Positions 1-6,515 of a DNA stretch of 11,353 nucleotides are shown here, in pieces; position 1 is the stretch's first letter; each line of letters opens with the position of its first letter. Location of the stretch: NCBI GenBank assembly GCA_964360145.1, contig CAYHWW010000108.1, forward strand, positions 1 through 11,353, written 5' to 3'. Source of the DNA: CAYHWW01 sp964360145. GTDB lineage: Bacteria > Bdellovibrionota > UBA1018 > CAYHWW01. Below the pieces are notes generated by a model that made no database searches, was not told where the DNA came from, and saw only the letters and a program-made list of their open reading frames with translations. The position numbers were made by a program, and so were the translations under genes.

Positions 1-85
1 CCCCGCACCTGCACCTGAACCCACGCCCGTACCAAGCCCCAGTCCTTGCACCAATCCCATTGGTTGCGGTGGACTCATCGTCTGA
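1..85 (+). CDS. C-terminal tail of a proline-rich protein (partial)
   Basis: Only the last 27 codons are in the window, read from base 2 to a TGA at 83-85. The tail is an alternating proline stretch, PAPAPEPTPVPSPSP, followed by CTNPIGCGGLIV, which has two cysteines. Alternating X-Pro segments like this usually act as extended linkers or cell-surface spacers, so an exported protein is plausible, but the body of the protein is not visible and no function can be given. The other two plus frames either stop early or continue without a good end, and a strong hairpin terminator begins 9 bases after this stop, which supports this frame as the real gene end. Confidence 0.55.
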   Translation, partial: PAPAPEPTPVPSPSPCTNPIGCGGLIV

Positions 86-93
86 TCCATGGA

Positions 94-137
94 GCAGAGG
101 CACCCCACGGAAATGGTCTCCCGTGGGGTGCTTCTGC
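94..137 (+). terminator. Strong hairpin terminator after the left-edge gene
   Basis: GCAGAGGCACCCCACGG (94-110) pairs with CCGTGGGGTGCTTCTGC (121-137) over 17 positions, with one G-U wobble and a 10-base loop. It lies 9 bases after the TGA at 83-85 and is followed only by a short T-containing stretch (GTTTATAAC), so it is not a textbook U-tract terminator. Its stem is stable enough to end transcription and to separate the upstream gene from the operon starting at 203. Because the stem is symmetric it could also act on the minus strand, but no minus-strand gene lies to its right here. Confidence 0.75.
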
Positions 138-202
138 GTTTATAACTGCTGGAATGCCACCTCCCATTTTGCCCGGCATATGACTTGCAGTCTCGTGATC
201 CC

Positions 203-2167
203 ATGGCGAATCACATCTTTCTTGACCGTAAACAGGCGGGACGACGCCTCGCATCAAAGCTGAGCGTCCTCGCCGCTGATCAATTCAACACCCTGGTTTT
301 GGCGCTACCGCGGGGCGGCGTACCCGTGGCATTTGAAGTCGCCCAGGCTCTTGACCTCAAACTTGACGTCCTCATCGTGAGAAAAATCGGACATCCTCAA
401 CATCCTGAATACGGCATCGGTGCGGTAACGGAAGACGGCACTTACCATATTGATCCTGATGCCGTGGGTACGACGGGGATAGCGACTGAACAACTCAATA
501 AAGTCATTGAGAAAGAAAAACAGGAAGTTCACCGCCGCATCAAGCTCTATCGGAACGGCGCGCCGCTTCCATCGGTAAAAGGTAAAACCGTCATTCTCAT
601 CGACGATGGTCTCGCCACTGGCGTTACCGCTCGGATGGGGGCGCGCTTCCTAAAAGCCCAGGGCGCGAAAAGAATCGTTCTCGCTGTTGCTGTTTGCTCC
701 CACAGCACCGCCAACTGGGTTCGCACGGAGGTCGATTACGTTATTTGCTGTGAAGAACCCACACTCTTCACATCCGTCGGGGAGTTCTATAAGCACTTTG
801 AACAAGTCTCGGATGCGGACGTCGTCGAGCTCCTGTCCATCGCCCGAAATGGCGTGGGCAACGCGCAAGCAGCCGAGGAAGTAATCGTGAAGAATGCCAT
901 GCCCATGCTCAAGCATGCGGATCTCACGCCCGTCGTTGAGAAATTAAGTGAGTCCCGGATTGTCATGCTGGGCGAATCCACCCATGGCACGCAGGAATTT
1001 TATCATCTCCGCAGGCTCATTTCCCAGGATCTTATTGCCAATCATGGATTCAAGTTCATCGCTGTCGAGGGGGACTGGCCTCCCTGCGCTGAATTAAATC
1101 TATTCATTCATTCGCAGGAACCAAAGAAGGGCGTCAAAGATGTCCTGACGGGCTTTCACCGTTGGCCAACATGGATGTGGGCCAATACGGAAGTCATGAA
1201 ACTCATCCTATGGATGAAGAAATACAACCAGGGGAAGACTGCCGATGAGCAGGCCAGCTTCCATGGCCTGGATGTCTATTCGCTGTTCGAGTCCATGGAT
1301 GAAGCCCTCATGCAACTCAAAAAAATAGACCGCTCCCTCGCTCACCGCGTGAGGATGCTCTATGAGTGTTTTGACCCCTACCAACGTGATGAGAGGGCCT
1401 ACATCAAATCACTGACCCAGTTCCCGTGGGGGTGTGAGGCCCAGGTTATCGAAGCTCTTCAAGACATCTTAAGGACACGGCTTGAAAACACGCAGGGTAG
1501 CGAGAGTAATCTCTTCGATGCGGCCCAGAATGCGCGTATTGCGAGAAACGCCGAGCGCTACTACCGCGCGATGATTCATGGCGATGAAGACTCTTGGAAT
1601 ATACGTGATCATCACATGACAGAGACGCTCAAGCAGCTTCTCGATCACCATGGGCCCACCGCTAAGGCTATCGTGTGGGCCCACAATACTCATATTGGTG
1701 ATTACCGAGCCACGGACATGGTGAGCGCGGGGCAAGTGAACATCGGTGGCCTGGCCCGGGAACACTGGGGCGAGGACAAAGTGTCCCTCATCGGATTTGG
1801 CACCTACCAAGGCAAGGTCACTGCCTCCCACGCATGGGATGGCCCCGTTGAGGAAATGACCGTCCCCCCGGGGCGGCCTCAAAGTTACGAAGCACTCTGT
1901 CATGAGGCCTCCCTGCGGTTGGGGTGGGGATCTTATTTCCTTTGGCTGAAGAGCTTGAAGCACCGCGGACTGAGCCAAATCAAGGGCCATCGAGCCATTG
2001 GCGTTGTTTACCATCCTCAATCTGAGCGCATGGGGAACTATGTCCCCACATCCCTTTCCCGTCGTTATGATGGATTTGTTTTTGTCGACCAAACCAATGC
2101 GCTGACGCCGCTGAAGCAGGCCTTCCTCCGCAAAGAAATCCCAGAAACCTGGCCACAAGGGGTGTGA
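203..2167 (+). CDS. Phosphoribosyltransferase / erythromycin esterase-like fusion protein
   Basis: The protein has 654 residues and two domains. Residues 1 to about 215 are a type I phosphoribosyltransferase of the COG1926 kind. They contain ALPRGGVPVAFEVA (residues 34-47) and the PRPP-binding loop VILIDDGLATGVTA (about 130-143) with its acidic pair. From about residue 225 to the end is an erythromycin-esterase (Ere/DUF3449-like) fold. Its motifs are GESTHGTQEFY (Glu258 and His261, the likely catalytic His region), VEGDW (Glu289), WAHNTHIGD (about 490) and a C-terminal NYVPTSLSRRYDGFVF segment. I start at ATG 203 (MANHIFLDRKQAG) because the open frame before it only offers a TTG at 185; neither has a clear Shine-Dalgarno. 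The same architecture is known in Mycobacterium tuberculosis Rv2030c. The family name comes from macrolide lactone hydrolysis, but most distant members have unknown substrates, so macrolide resistance should not be assumed. It heads a three-gene run. Confidence 0.93.
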   Translation: MANHIFLDRKQAGRRLASKLSVLAADQFNTLVLALPRGGVPVAFEVAQALDLKLDVLIVRKIGHPQHPEYGIGAVTEDGTYHIDPDAVGTTGIATEQLNKVIEKEKQEVHRRIKLYRNGAPLPSVKGKTVILIDDGLATGVTARMGARFLKAQGAKRIVLAVAVCSHSTANWVRTEVDYVICCEEPTLFTSVGEFYKHFEQVSDADVVELLSIARNGVGNAQAAEEVIVKNAMPMLKHADLTPVVEKLSESRIVMLGESTHGTQEFYHLRRLISQDLIANHGFKFIAVEGDWPPCAELNLFIHSQEPKKGVKDVLTGFHRWPTWMWANTEVMKLILWMKKYNQGKTADEQASFHGLDVYSLFESMDEALMQLKKIDRSLAHRVRMLYECFDPYQRDERAYIKSLTQFPWGCEAQVIEALQDILRTRLENTQGSESNLFDAAQNARIARNAERYYRAMIHGDEDSWNIRDHHMTETLKQLLDHHGPTAKAIVWAHNTHIGDYRATDMVSAGQVNIGGLAREHWGEDKVSLIGFGTYQGKVTASHAWDGPVEEMTVPPGRPQSYEALCHEASLRLGWGSYFLWLKSLKHRGLSQIKGHRAIGVVYHPQSERMGNYVPTSLSRRYDGFVFVDQTNALTPLKQAFLRKEIPETWPQGV

Positions 2168-2197
2168 ATATGAAGCTGACCGGTCATACTCCTGGGT

Positions 2198-2929
2198 ATG
2201 GCACTGGTTTCCCCCGCTGGCGGGCTCATTTATCATGGCCGGGCGTTGCGTCACCGAAATGGTCTTTGGGCCCCCTTTCGCACCCAGCTTGCACGCTGGC
2301 TCGAACACTGGATTCCAAAACCATCGGGACGTCTCGTGCTCGTGGGCCCCAGCGCGGGCCACACGCTGCCATGGCAGTGGCTCGGAAAGTTTGACGAATT
2401 ATTTATCGTGGAACCAGACCCCTTGGCCCGCGCTTGGCTCGCCATGCGCGCCCGAAGAGCCGGAACCGCTCTTCATTTTATCCAGGGTGAGTCCTGGCTC
2501 ACGGGAAGCGCCACGGATCTGACGGCCATGACCACCCAAATGCAAAAACTTCATTGCCCGCCCCTGCTCTTCACTAATGTCTTGGGGCAGTTGGCGCTTC
2601 TACGGGAGACGTTTCATGATGATAAGCCCTGGCGACGTGCGTTCAATGACGCCATCGCCCCATTGCCATGGGCAAGCTTTCACGACCGTGGCAGCTGCCA
2701 TGACATCGTGATTCAGACGCCGCAGCCCCCTCCCTGGCAAATCCAGACCCAGAGCGAACTCAGCCTGGTTGATGCCGCCCATGCCTTGGGGTGGCTCCCG
2801 CCCCTGGAGGTTGAAGACCATGGTACCGGCGGGCTACTGCCCCCCGGGCCCCGCGGCTACGCCCTCTGGCCCATCACGCCCGATTCTTCCCACCTTATTG
2901 AGTGGACCCATGCGAAACTTATTTGGTGA
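2198..2929 (+). CDS. Putative SAM-dependent methyltransferase-like protein
   Basis: The 243-residue product is not one I recognise by name. The segment GRLVLVGPSAGHTLPWQWL (about residues 44-62) followed by ELFIVEPDPLARAW looks like the first Rossmann beta-alpha-beta unit of a class I methyltransferase: a glycine loop, then an acidic residue ending strand 2. The later PPLLFTNVLGQL could be the motif IV strand. The start is uncertain. ATG 2198 is the first ATG in frame after a stop at 2177-2179, but no Shine-Dalgarno precedes it. A GTGA at 2164-2167 overlapping the upstream stop would give a coupled start, but in another frame. The gene lies 30 bases after the fusion gene and ends in a GTGA overlap with the MORN gene, so the three are probably co-transcribed. 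Methyltransferase activity is an inference from fold pattern only. Confidence 0.72.
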   Translation: MALVSPAGGLIYHGRALRHRNGLWAPFRTQLARWLEHWIPKPSGRLVLVGPSAGHTLPWQWLGKFDELFIVEPDPLARAWLAMRARRAGTALHFIQGESWLTGSATDLTAMTTQMQKLHCPPLLFTNVLGQLALLRETFHDDKPWRRAFNDAIAPLPWASFHDRGSCHDIVIQTPQPPPWQIQTQSELSLVDAAHALGWLPPLEVEDHGTGGLLPPGPRGYALWPITPDSSHLIEWTHAKLIW

Positions 2930-3867
2930 AAAAGAAACAATATAAGATCACGATAACCATCGCGCTACTTTTCGGCGCATCGCATCACTCCGGCGCGGCA
3001 ATGCCCAAAGCCCCGATCGAATGCCCGGAGCACACACGCCTCGTTGGTGTCGCCCCTCCCCAAGACAACACCGTGGCGTGCGTCAACGATGCCGGCATCA
3101 AACAGGGGCCATTTATTATTTGGCACCCCAACGGCAAAACCCACAAAAAAGGCTTCCATCAGGACGGCCAGGTCCAGGGCGGCTATGCTGAGTGGTATGA
3201 AGATGGCCGACCCAAAGCCCATGGCCGCTTCGAACGCGGGAAAATGATGGGCACATGGACGCGCTGGTATCCCAGCGGCGGCAAAAAAGAAGAGGGCGCC
3301 TGGGATGGCGAAACTCCCCTGGGACCATGGCGTTTTTGGCGCGAGAACGGCCAGCTCTCCGCTGAAGGCAGCTATCATGAGGGGCAGAAGGATTGCGGTT
3401 GGACTGAGTACGCCGCCAACGGGAAGAAAAAGGTCTTCTACCCGAAGGGCCGCGGCTGCTTGGATGATTTCCCCAGCGCCATTGGCATTTCATCGATGTT
3501 CATCTCGCCGGAAAAGGAAACCACCAATTCCATTTCTGTGGAGTTCTCGTACACCCCCCGCCTCCGCCTCAATCGCCAGTTTCTGTTGCAAGGCAAGGGT
3601 AGTCTCATTCCATTTCCTGAGTCGCAGCGCAACTCCTTGCAGCTCATCATGAACTACACCGCCATGTTCCTCTATCATCCAAGCTGGGCGCGCCGTTTTG
3701 GCGTAGCTCTCGGCGCGGGGGGCGTGACATGGACCGGGCACGGCACGGGGCCCCAGGGGGAAATCGCGATGTACTTCAATAAGCTTGTGACCGTGGGCTA
3801 CTCGGCGTGGTTATTGCCCGGCTACTTCACGCACGCCGCCCGCCTGGGTTTTGAGCTCCACATTTAG
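2926..3867 (+). CDS. Secreted MORN-repeat protein with probable outer-membrane beta-barrel C-terminus
   Basis: The protein has 313 residues from GTG 2926. I prefer this start over the GTG at 2902 because it forms a GTGA overlap with the preceding stop and gives a clean Sec signal, KKKQYKITITIALLFG, with a likely cut near residue 25 (SGAA). Residues 61 to about 177 hold five repeats of 24 to 25 residues of the MORN/YwqK type, for example GYAEWYEDGRPKAHGRFERG and TWTRWYPSGGKKEEGAWDGE. Residues 185-313 change character to alternating polar and hydrophobic strands (NSISVEFSYT, LQLIMNYTAMFLY, IAMYFNKLVTVGY) and end in RLGFELHI, suggesting a small outer-membrane barrel or a barrel-like beta domain. 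MORN repeats usually mediate binding rather than catalysis. The convergent protease gene ends only 8 bases beyond this stop, with no visible terminator between them. Confidence 0.85.
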   Translation: MKKKQYKITITIALLFGASHHSGAAMPKAPIECPEHTRLVGVAPPQDNTVACVNDAGIKQGPFIIWHPNGKTHKKGFHQDGQVQGGYAEWYEDGRPKAHGRFERGKMMGTWTRWYPSGGKKEEGAWDGETPLGPWRFWRENGQLSAEGSYHEGQKDCGWTEYAANGKKKVFYPKGRGCLDDFPSAIGISSMFISPEKETTNSISVEFSYTPRLRLNRQFLLQGKGSLIPFPESQRNSLQLIMNYTAMFLYHPSWARRFGVALGAGGVTWTGHGTGPQGEIAMYFNKLVTVGYSAWLLPGYFTHAARLGFELHI

Positions 3868-3875
3868 AGGCTGCC

Positions 3876-4683
3876 TCAGGGCTGAAAGCTATTGGTGTCG
3901 TCCAGGCATTCCTCGCCAAACATGACTTTGTTGCCGGACTCGATGACGTTCTGAATGTAATCGACGAAGTCCGTAGCGCCCTCGTNNNNNNNNNNGCTGA
4001 GAGTCGTGGTGGGAACTCGTGAGGGGCACGCCGTGGTTCACAAGACCCATGCCATGGCCCAGCTCGTGAACCAAGGTAGCCTGCTCAATGTAGCGCAAGC
4101 TGGGGCTGAAGGGGTTGATGTTCTGAGCCCGCACCACGTCTTTGAAGATGGCGATGATGGAAGTGCCGGTGATCTGCACACCGAGAACGTCAGGCTGGTC
4201 GCTGCCGCCTTCGCGGTAGCGGCCTTTCACGAAGAGAATGAAATAGTGGGCTGCGTCCAAAGTGGAACCAGCGGAGCGCTGGGTGTTGGCCACAGCGAGG
4301 ATATCGTCAATGGTCCACGAAGCGCGGTTCTGGGTGAGCAACGCCTTCATCTGCGTAAGAGTAGTGGGAACGGAAACCGTGGGTACTCGTGCGCGACGGC
4401 TGAAGAGGGCATGAATGTTTTCCGCGGCGACGGACCAGAGGGGCTCGCCACTGCGCAGGTTGGAAGTGTAAGGCTCGGCGCCGGGCTCATAGGCCACCTC
4501 AACCACGATGTTGGTGACAGAGTCGTAGAGAAAAGAAACGTCTTGCTGGTATTCGCTAGCCGCCGCAGCGCCAGGGCCGTCGGAGGCGCCACCAATGCCC
4601 AGGGGGTTGCCGCAGCCCTGAAGCCAGAGGGCTAGGGCAACAAAAAACAGCGCATAGTACCGACTTGCGGCGAGGCTCCTCAT
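3876..4683 (-). CDS. Zinc metalloprotease lipoprotein, interrupted by a 10-N gap
   Basis: The start MRSLAASRYY leads into a hydrophobic stretch and a lipobox, WLQGC, with Cys24 as the likely lipidated residue. At about residues 206-217 is HELGHGMGLVNH, a zinc-protease HExxHxxG signature. In classic metzincins the third ligand is His at motif position 11; here position 11 is Asn216 and a His follows. The reading then reaches TSSHHDSQ and the N run at 3986-3995. Beyond the gap the sensible frame is not the one implied by exactly 10 N. It is the frame reading EGATDFVDYIQNVIESG and ending GEECLDDTNSFQP with TGA at 3876-3878. From memory, related bacterial 'membrane metalloproteases' have a conserved HxD...HCxxxxCLMY stretch right after this point, which would fall in the gap. 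A candidate promoter lies about 78 bases upstream of the ATG. Substrate unknown. Confidence 0.82.
3986..3995. other. Assembly gap (10 N) inside the protease gene
   Basis: Ten N interrupt the metalloprotease gene just after its HExxH motif. For the flanking coding frames to join, the true missing length must be a multiple of three, so 10 is a placeholder or an error. Family resemblance suggests that perhaps 10 to 20 residues, including the expected Met-turn, are missing. Confidence 0.9.
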
Positions 4684-4760
4684 GGGTGCTTCTAGAGCAA
4701 GGGCGAGACCAATCTATCACACTGAAATTACATAGGAATTAGGAACATCGCTGTACAACT

Positions 4761-4789
4761 ATTTTACAGACAGTAGGCGCCTCTGACAC
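4761..4789 (-). promoter_or_regulatory. Candidate sigma-70 promoter for the metalloprotease gene
   Basis: On the minus strand GTGTCA (-35-like, 4 of 6 to TTGACA) is separated by exactly 17 bases from TAAAAT (-10-like, 5 of 6 to TATAAT), with a TG two bases before the -10. Transcription would start near 4754, leaving a leader of about 70 bases before ATG 4683. The match is by eye only, and the lineage's consensus is unknown. Confidence 0.4.
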
Positions 4790-4808
4790 CGTAGATCGTC
4801 GAGAAAGG

Positions 4809-4834
4809 CCAAAAGGTACGCCGTTACTTTTTGG
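4809..4834 (-). terminator. Hairpin directly after the DUF503 stop codon
   Basis: On the minus strand CCAAAAAGTA pairs with TACCTTTTGG around a 6-base loop: nine pairs with one internal mismatch. It begins one base after the TAA of the DUF503 gene (4836-4838). No clean U tract follows, only CCTTTCTCG. The position fits a terminator or a 3'-end stabilising hairpin separating DUF503 from the protease promoter just downstream. Confidence 0.4.
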
Positions 4835-4835
4835 A

Positions 4836-5126
4836 TTACTCGTAGCCGAAAATGTCGGTCTCTTCCATGACCACCCGGGCTGGCGAAGTGCGGTCGATGT
4901 GATCCAGGGCTTTTTTCAGAACGGATTTAGCCGCCATGGCAGTAGCCGCCGTTGCGGACACACCGAGCACGCCCCGCTCCAGATCATCAAAGTCCTCCAC
5001 CTGCGTGGCGGAGACGTTGAAAACCTTGTGGAGATCTTTGGTGAGCTCATGGAGAACCCGCGTCTTTTGACGGAGTTCATCGTTGCCATAAAAATCAAAG
5101 ATTACCTTAGCCACTGCAATGTACAT
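4836..5126 (-). CDS. DUF503 family (YlxP-like) protein
   Basis: The 96-residue product has the length and layout of DUF503. It opens with a beta strand, MYIAVAKVIFDF, followed by a basic helix, RQKTRVLHELTKDLHKVFN. Next comes VSATQVEDFDDLERGVLGVSA, the family's most recognisable stretch, and then a second helix and strand. The fold is ferredoxin-like. In many bacteria the homologue YlxP lies in the nusA-infB-rbfA operon and is thought to assist ribosome assembly or bind RNA; here that context is absent. The start is well supported by AGGAG 7 bases before ATG 5126. The tail EETDIFGYE is acidic. The gene lies just downstream of the 100-N gap, so its link to the gapped upstream gene cannot be judged. 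Confidence 0.8.
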   Translation of the reverse strand: MYIAVAKVIFDFYGNDELRQKTRVLHELTKDLHKVFNVSATQVEDFDDLERGVLGVSATAATAMAAKSVLKKALDHIDRTSPARVVMEETDIFGYE

Positions 5127-5161
5127 GATCGGACTCCTGACCGGAGCCGGGGCGGACCCAT

Positions 5162-5261
5162 NNNNNNNNNNNNNNNNNNNNNNNNNNNNNNNNNNNNNNN
5201 NNNNNNNNNNNNNNNNNNNNNNNNNNNNNNNNNNNNNNNNNNNNNNNNNNNNNNNNNNNNN
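5162..5261. other. Assembly gap (100 N)
   Basis: A run of exactly 100 N is a conventional scaffold placeholder, so the true distance is unknown. It removes all but the first 25 residues of the minus-strand secreted protein starting at 5338 and hides whether that gene is co-transcribed with DUF503. Confidence 0.95.
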
Positions 5262-5338
5262 GTGAAGGGAGCCTGCGTAAGGGCGAATACCGCCATGAGA
5301 GCAACCATCGAACTGGATACTTTTTGAATCATACGCAT
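5262..5338 (-). CDS. 5' end of a gene for a small secreted protein (truncated by gap)
   Basis: Only the first 25 residues are readable before the 100-N gap. They read MRMIQKVSSSMVALMAVFAL and then TQAPF, a typical Sec signal peptide with a short basic start, a hydrophobic core and a probable cleavage site near its end. The start at ATG 5338 is supported by a strong GGGAGGGG ribosome-binding site 5 bases upstream (second choice ATG 5332). Nothing after the signal survives, so neither function nor length can be stated. An AT-rich stretch upstream (about 5372-5400) may hold its promoter, but I cannot pick a convincing -35/-10 pair. Confidence 0.7.
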
Positions 5339-5357
5339 TTTATCCCCTCCCAATAAA

Positions 5358-5370
5358 GGTGTCAGGTGTC
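5358..5370. repeat. Tandem GGTGTC direct repeat in the leader of the gapped secreted gene
   Basis: GGTGTC occurs at 5358-5363 and 5365-5370, a 7-base period, between the AT-rich candidate promoter region and the ribosome-binding site of the minus-strand gene at 5338. It could be an operator half-site pair or chance. Confidence 0.3.
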
Positions 5371-5450
5371 TGCGCATATAATTTCATTAATTCAGATCTT
5401 CCACAAGGCGTGGGGCTGCATCCGGCAAAAATGGACCACCGCGTCGAGAC

Positions 5451-6515
5451 TCACGTGCGCTTCATCTCTTTGCCATATTCGGGCATCAACCCATGGGGCA
5501 GGCTCTCTTGGAGCACGCCCGGCGCGCATTCCACGAACTCGCCCCGCTCCCAAAGCTGCGTCAGGGAGTCAGCCCCCACGTAGGAGAAGCCCGAGCGCAT
5601 GCCGCCGAGGAAGGGACCCAGCACGTCAGCGACAGAACCACGGCTGTGTACCCTGGTGGCCACGCCCTCGGGGTGGCGGTCTTTGAAGTTGTAACCGTAG
5701 TGGCCGCCCTGGGCTTCGGCGGAGGCCATGCCCCGGTAGGTGCCTGACTCCCGTGCCCAAGCAGGCACTTCGTCGGTGCCAGCCAGCAGCTTACCCACCA
5801 TGATGGCGGAAGCGCCAGCCACGAGGGCCTTCACGGCGTCGCCGCTGTTGCGGATGCCGCCATCAGCGATGACGGGGCACCCCGAAGCCGCGGCAACGCA
5901 ATCAGCGATGGCAGTCACTTGACCATAGCCCGCGCCGGTGACGATGCGGGTGGTGCACATGCTGCCGGGACCGATGCCCACTTTCAAAACATCCGCGCCC
6001 CAGCGCACCAGATCTTCGGCGGCCTCGGGCGTCGCGATGTTGCCGGCGATGAGCACCGGCGTTTTCATGGGCGCGAACTTAGCGCCGGCGATTTTCAAAA
6101 TGTGGTTCTTCAGCTCGCCGAGGGCGCGCTCCATCATGGTGCTGTGGCCATGGGCCACGTCGAGGCAGAGCACGTTGGCGCCGTCCTCCAAGAGTTTCTT
6201 CGCAAAGCTGATCTCGTCAGCGGTGATGCCCACGGCCATGGCGCGGTGGCGCAGGTCTTTGGCTTTCTCCAGCTGGATCAAGCGCTGCTCGGGCTTCAAG
6301 TAGCGATGGATGATGCCCATGCCGCCGAGGTTCTCCATGGCGCCGGCCATCTCTATTTCAGTGATGGTGTCCATGTTGGAGGAAATGACGGGCACCGTGA
6401 GGACGATGGACCCCAGCTTGGTGGAGAGGTCCACCTTGGAGCGGGTTTCGAGGGCCGTCTTTTTGGGAACGATGAGAACGTCGTCAAAACCGTAGGTCTT
6501 CTTGCGGATTTTCAT
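5451..6515 (-). CDS. guaC: GMP reductase-like enzyme of the IMPDH/GMPR family
   Basis: The 354-residue TIM-barrel enzyme lacks the CBS pair found in most IMP dehydrogenases and matches GMP reductase in length. Family landmarks are YGFDDVLIVP (8-17), SSNMDTITE (45-53), LCLDVAHGH (116-124), IAGNIAT, the phosphate-binding and catalytic loop GIGPGSMCTTR with Cys187, and IADGGIRNSGD (216-226). GAGYGQ after the Cys loop and SYVGADSL near the end resemble GMP reductases, while YRGMAS and HPEGVATRV resemble IMPDH flaps, so the exact reaction is less sure than the family. GMP reductase would turn GMP into IMP with NADPH. I start at ATG 6515 (MKIRKKTYGF), where family homology begins; the open frame extends further but overlaps the divergent thioesterase gene. 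Confidence 0.85.
   Translation of the reverse strand: MKIRKKTYGFDDVLIVPKKTALETRSKVDLSTKLGSIVLTVPVISSNMDTITEIEMAGAMENLGGMGIIHRYLKPEQRLIQLEKAKDLRHRAMAVGITADEISFAKKLLEDGANVLCLDVAHGHSTMMERALGELKNHILKIAGAKFAPMKTPVLIAGNIATPEAAEDLVRWGADVLKVGIGPGSMCTTRIVTGAGYGQVTAIADCVAAASGCPVIADGGIRNSGDAVKALVAGASAIMVGKLLAGTDEVPAWARESGTYRGMASAEAQGGHYGYNFKDRHPEGVATRVHSRGSVADVLGPFLGGMRSGFSYVGADSLTQLWERGEFVECAPGVLQESLPHGLMPEYGKEMKRT

Noticed and set aside
203..2167. Calling the fusion a macrolide-resistance gene
   Set aside because: The esterase half belongs to the Ere superfamily, but fused and distant members are not known to act on macrolides; the sequence alone cannot support resistance.
1469..2362. Minus-strand open frame of 297 codons
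   Set aside because: It lies antisense to the esterase domain, whose motifs are unmistakable. The translated product has no recognisable features and there is no good ribosome-binding site.
2164..2394. Plus-strand 76-codon frame starting at the GTGA overlap
   Set aside because: The product looks like a shadow of the methyltransferase-like gene (Arg/Pro/Ser-rich, no motif). Its start is kept only as a possible true 5' end.
3889..3985. Arg-rich C-terminus of the protease obtained by reading through exactly 10 N
   Set aside because: The neighbouring frame ending at 3876 gives a far more protein-like acidic tail, and the N count is a placeholder.
4006..4635. Plus-strand open frame of 209 codons
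   Set aside because: Antisense to the metalloprotease lipoprotein, which has a lipobox and zinc motif; this frame has neither signal nor domain.
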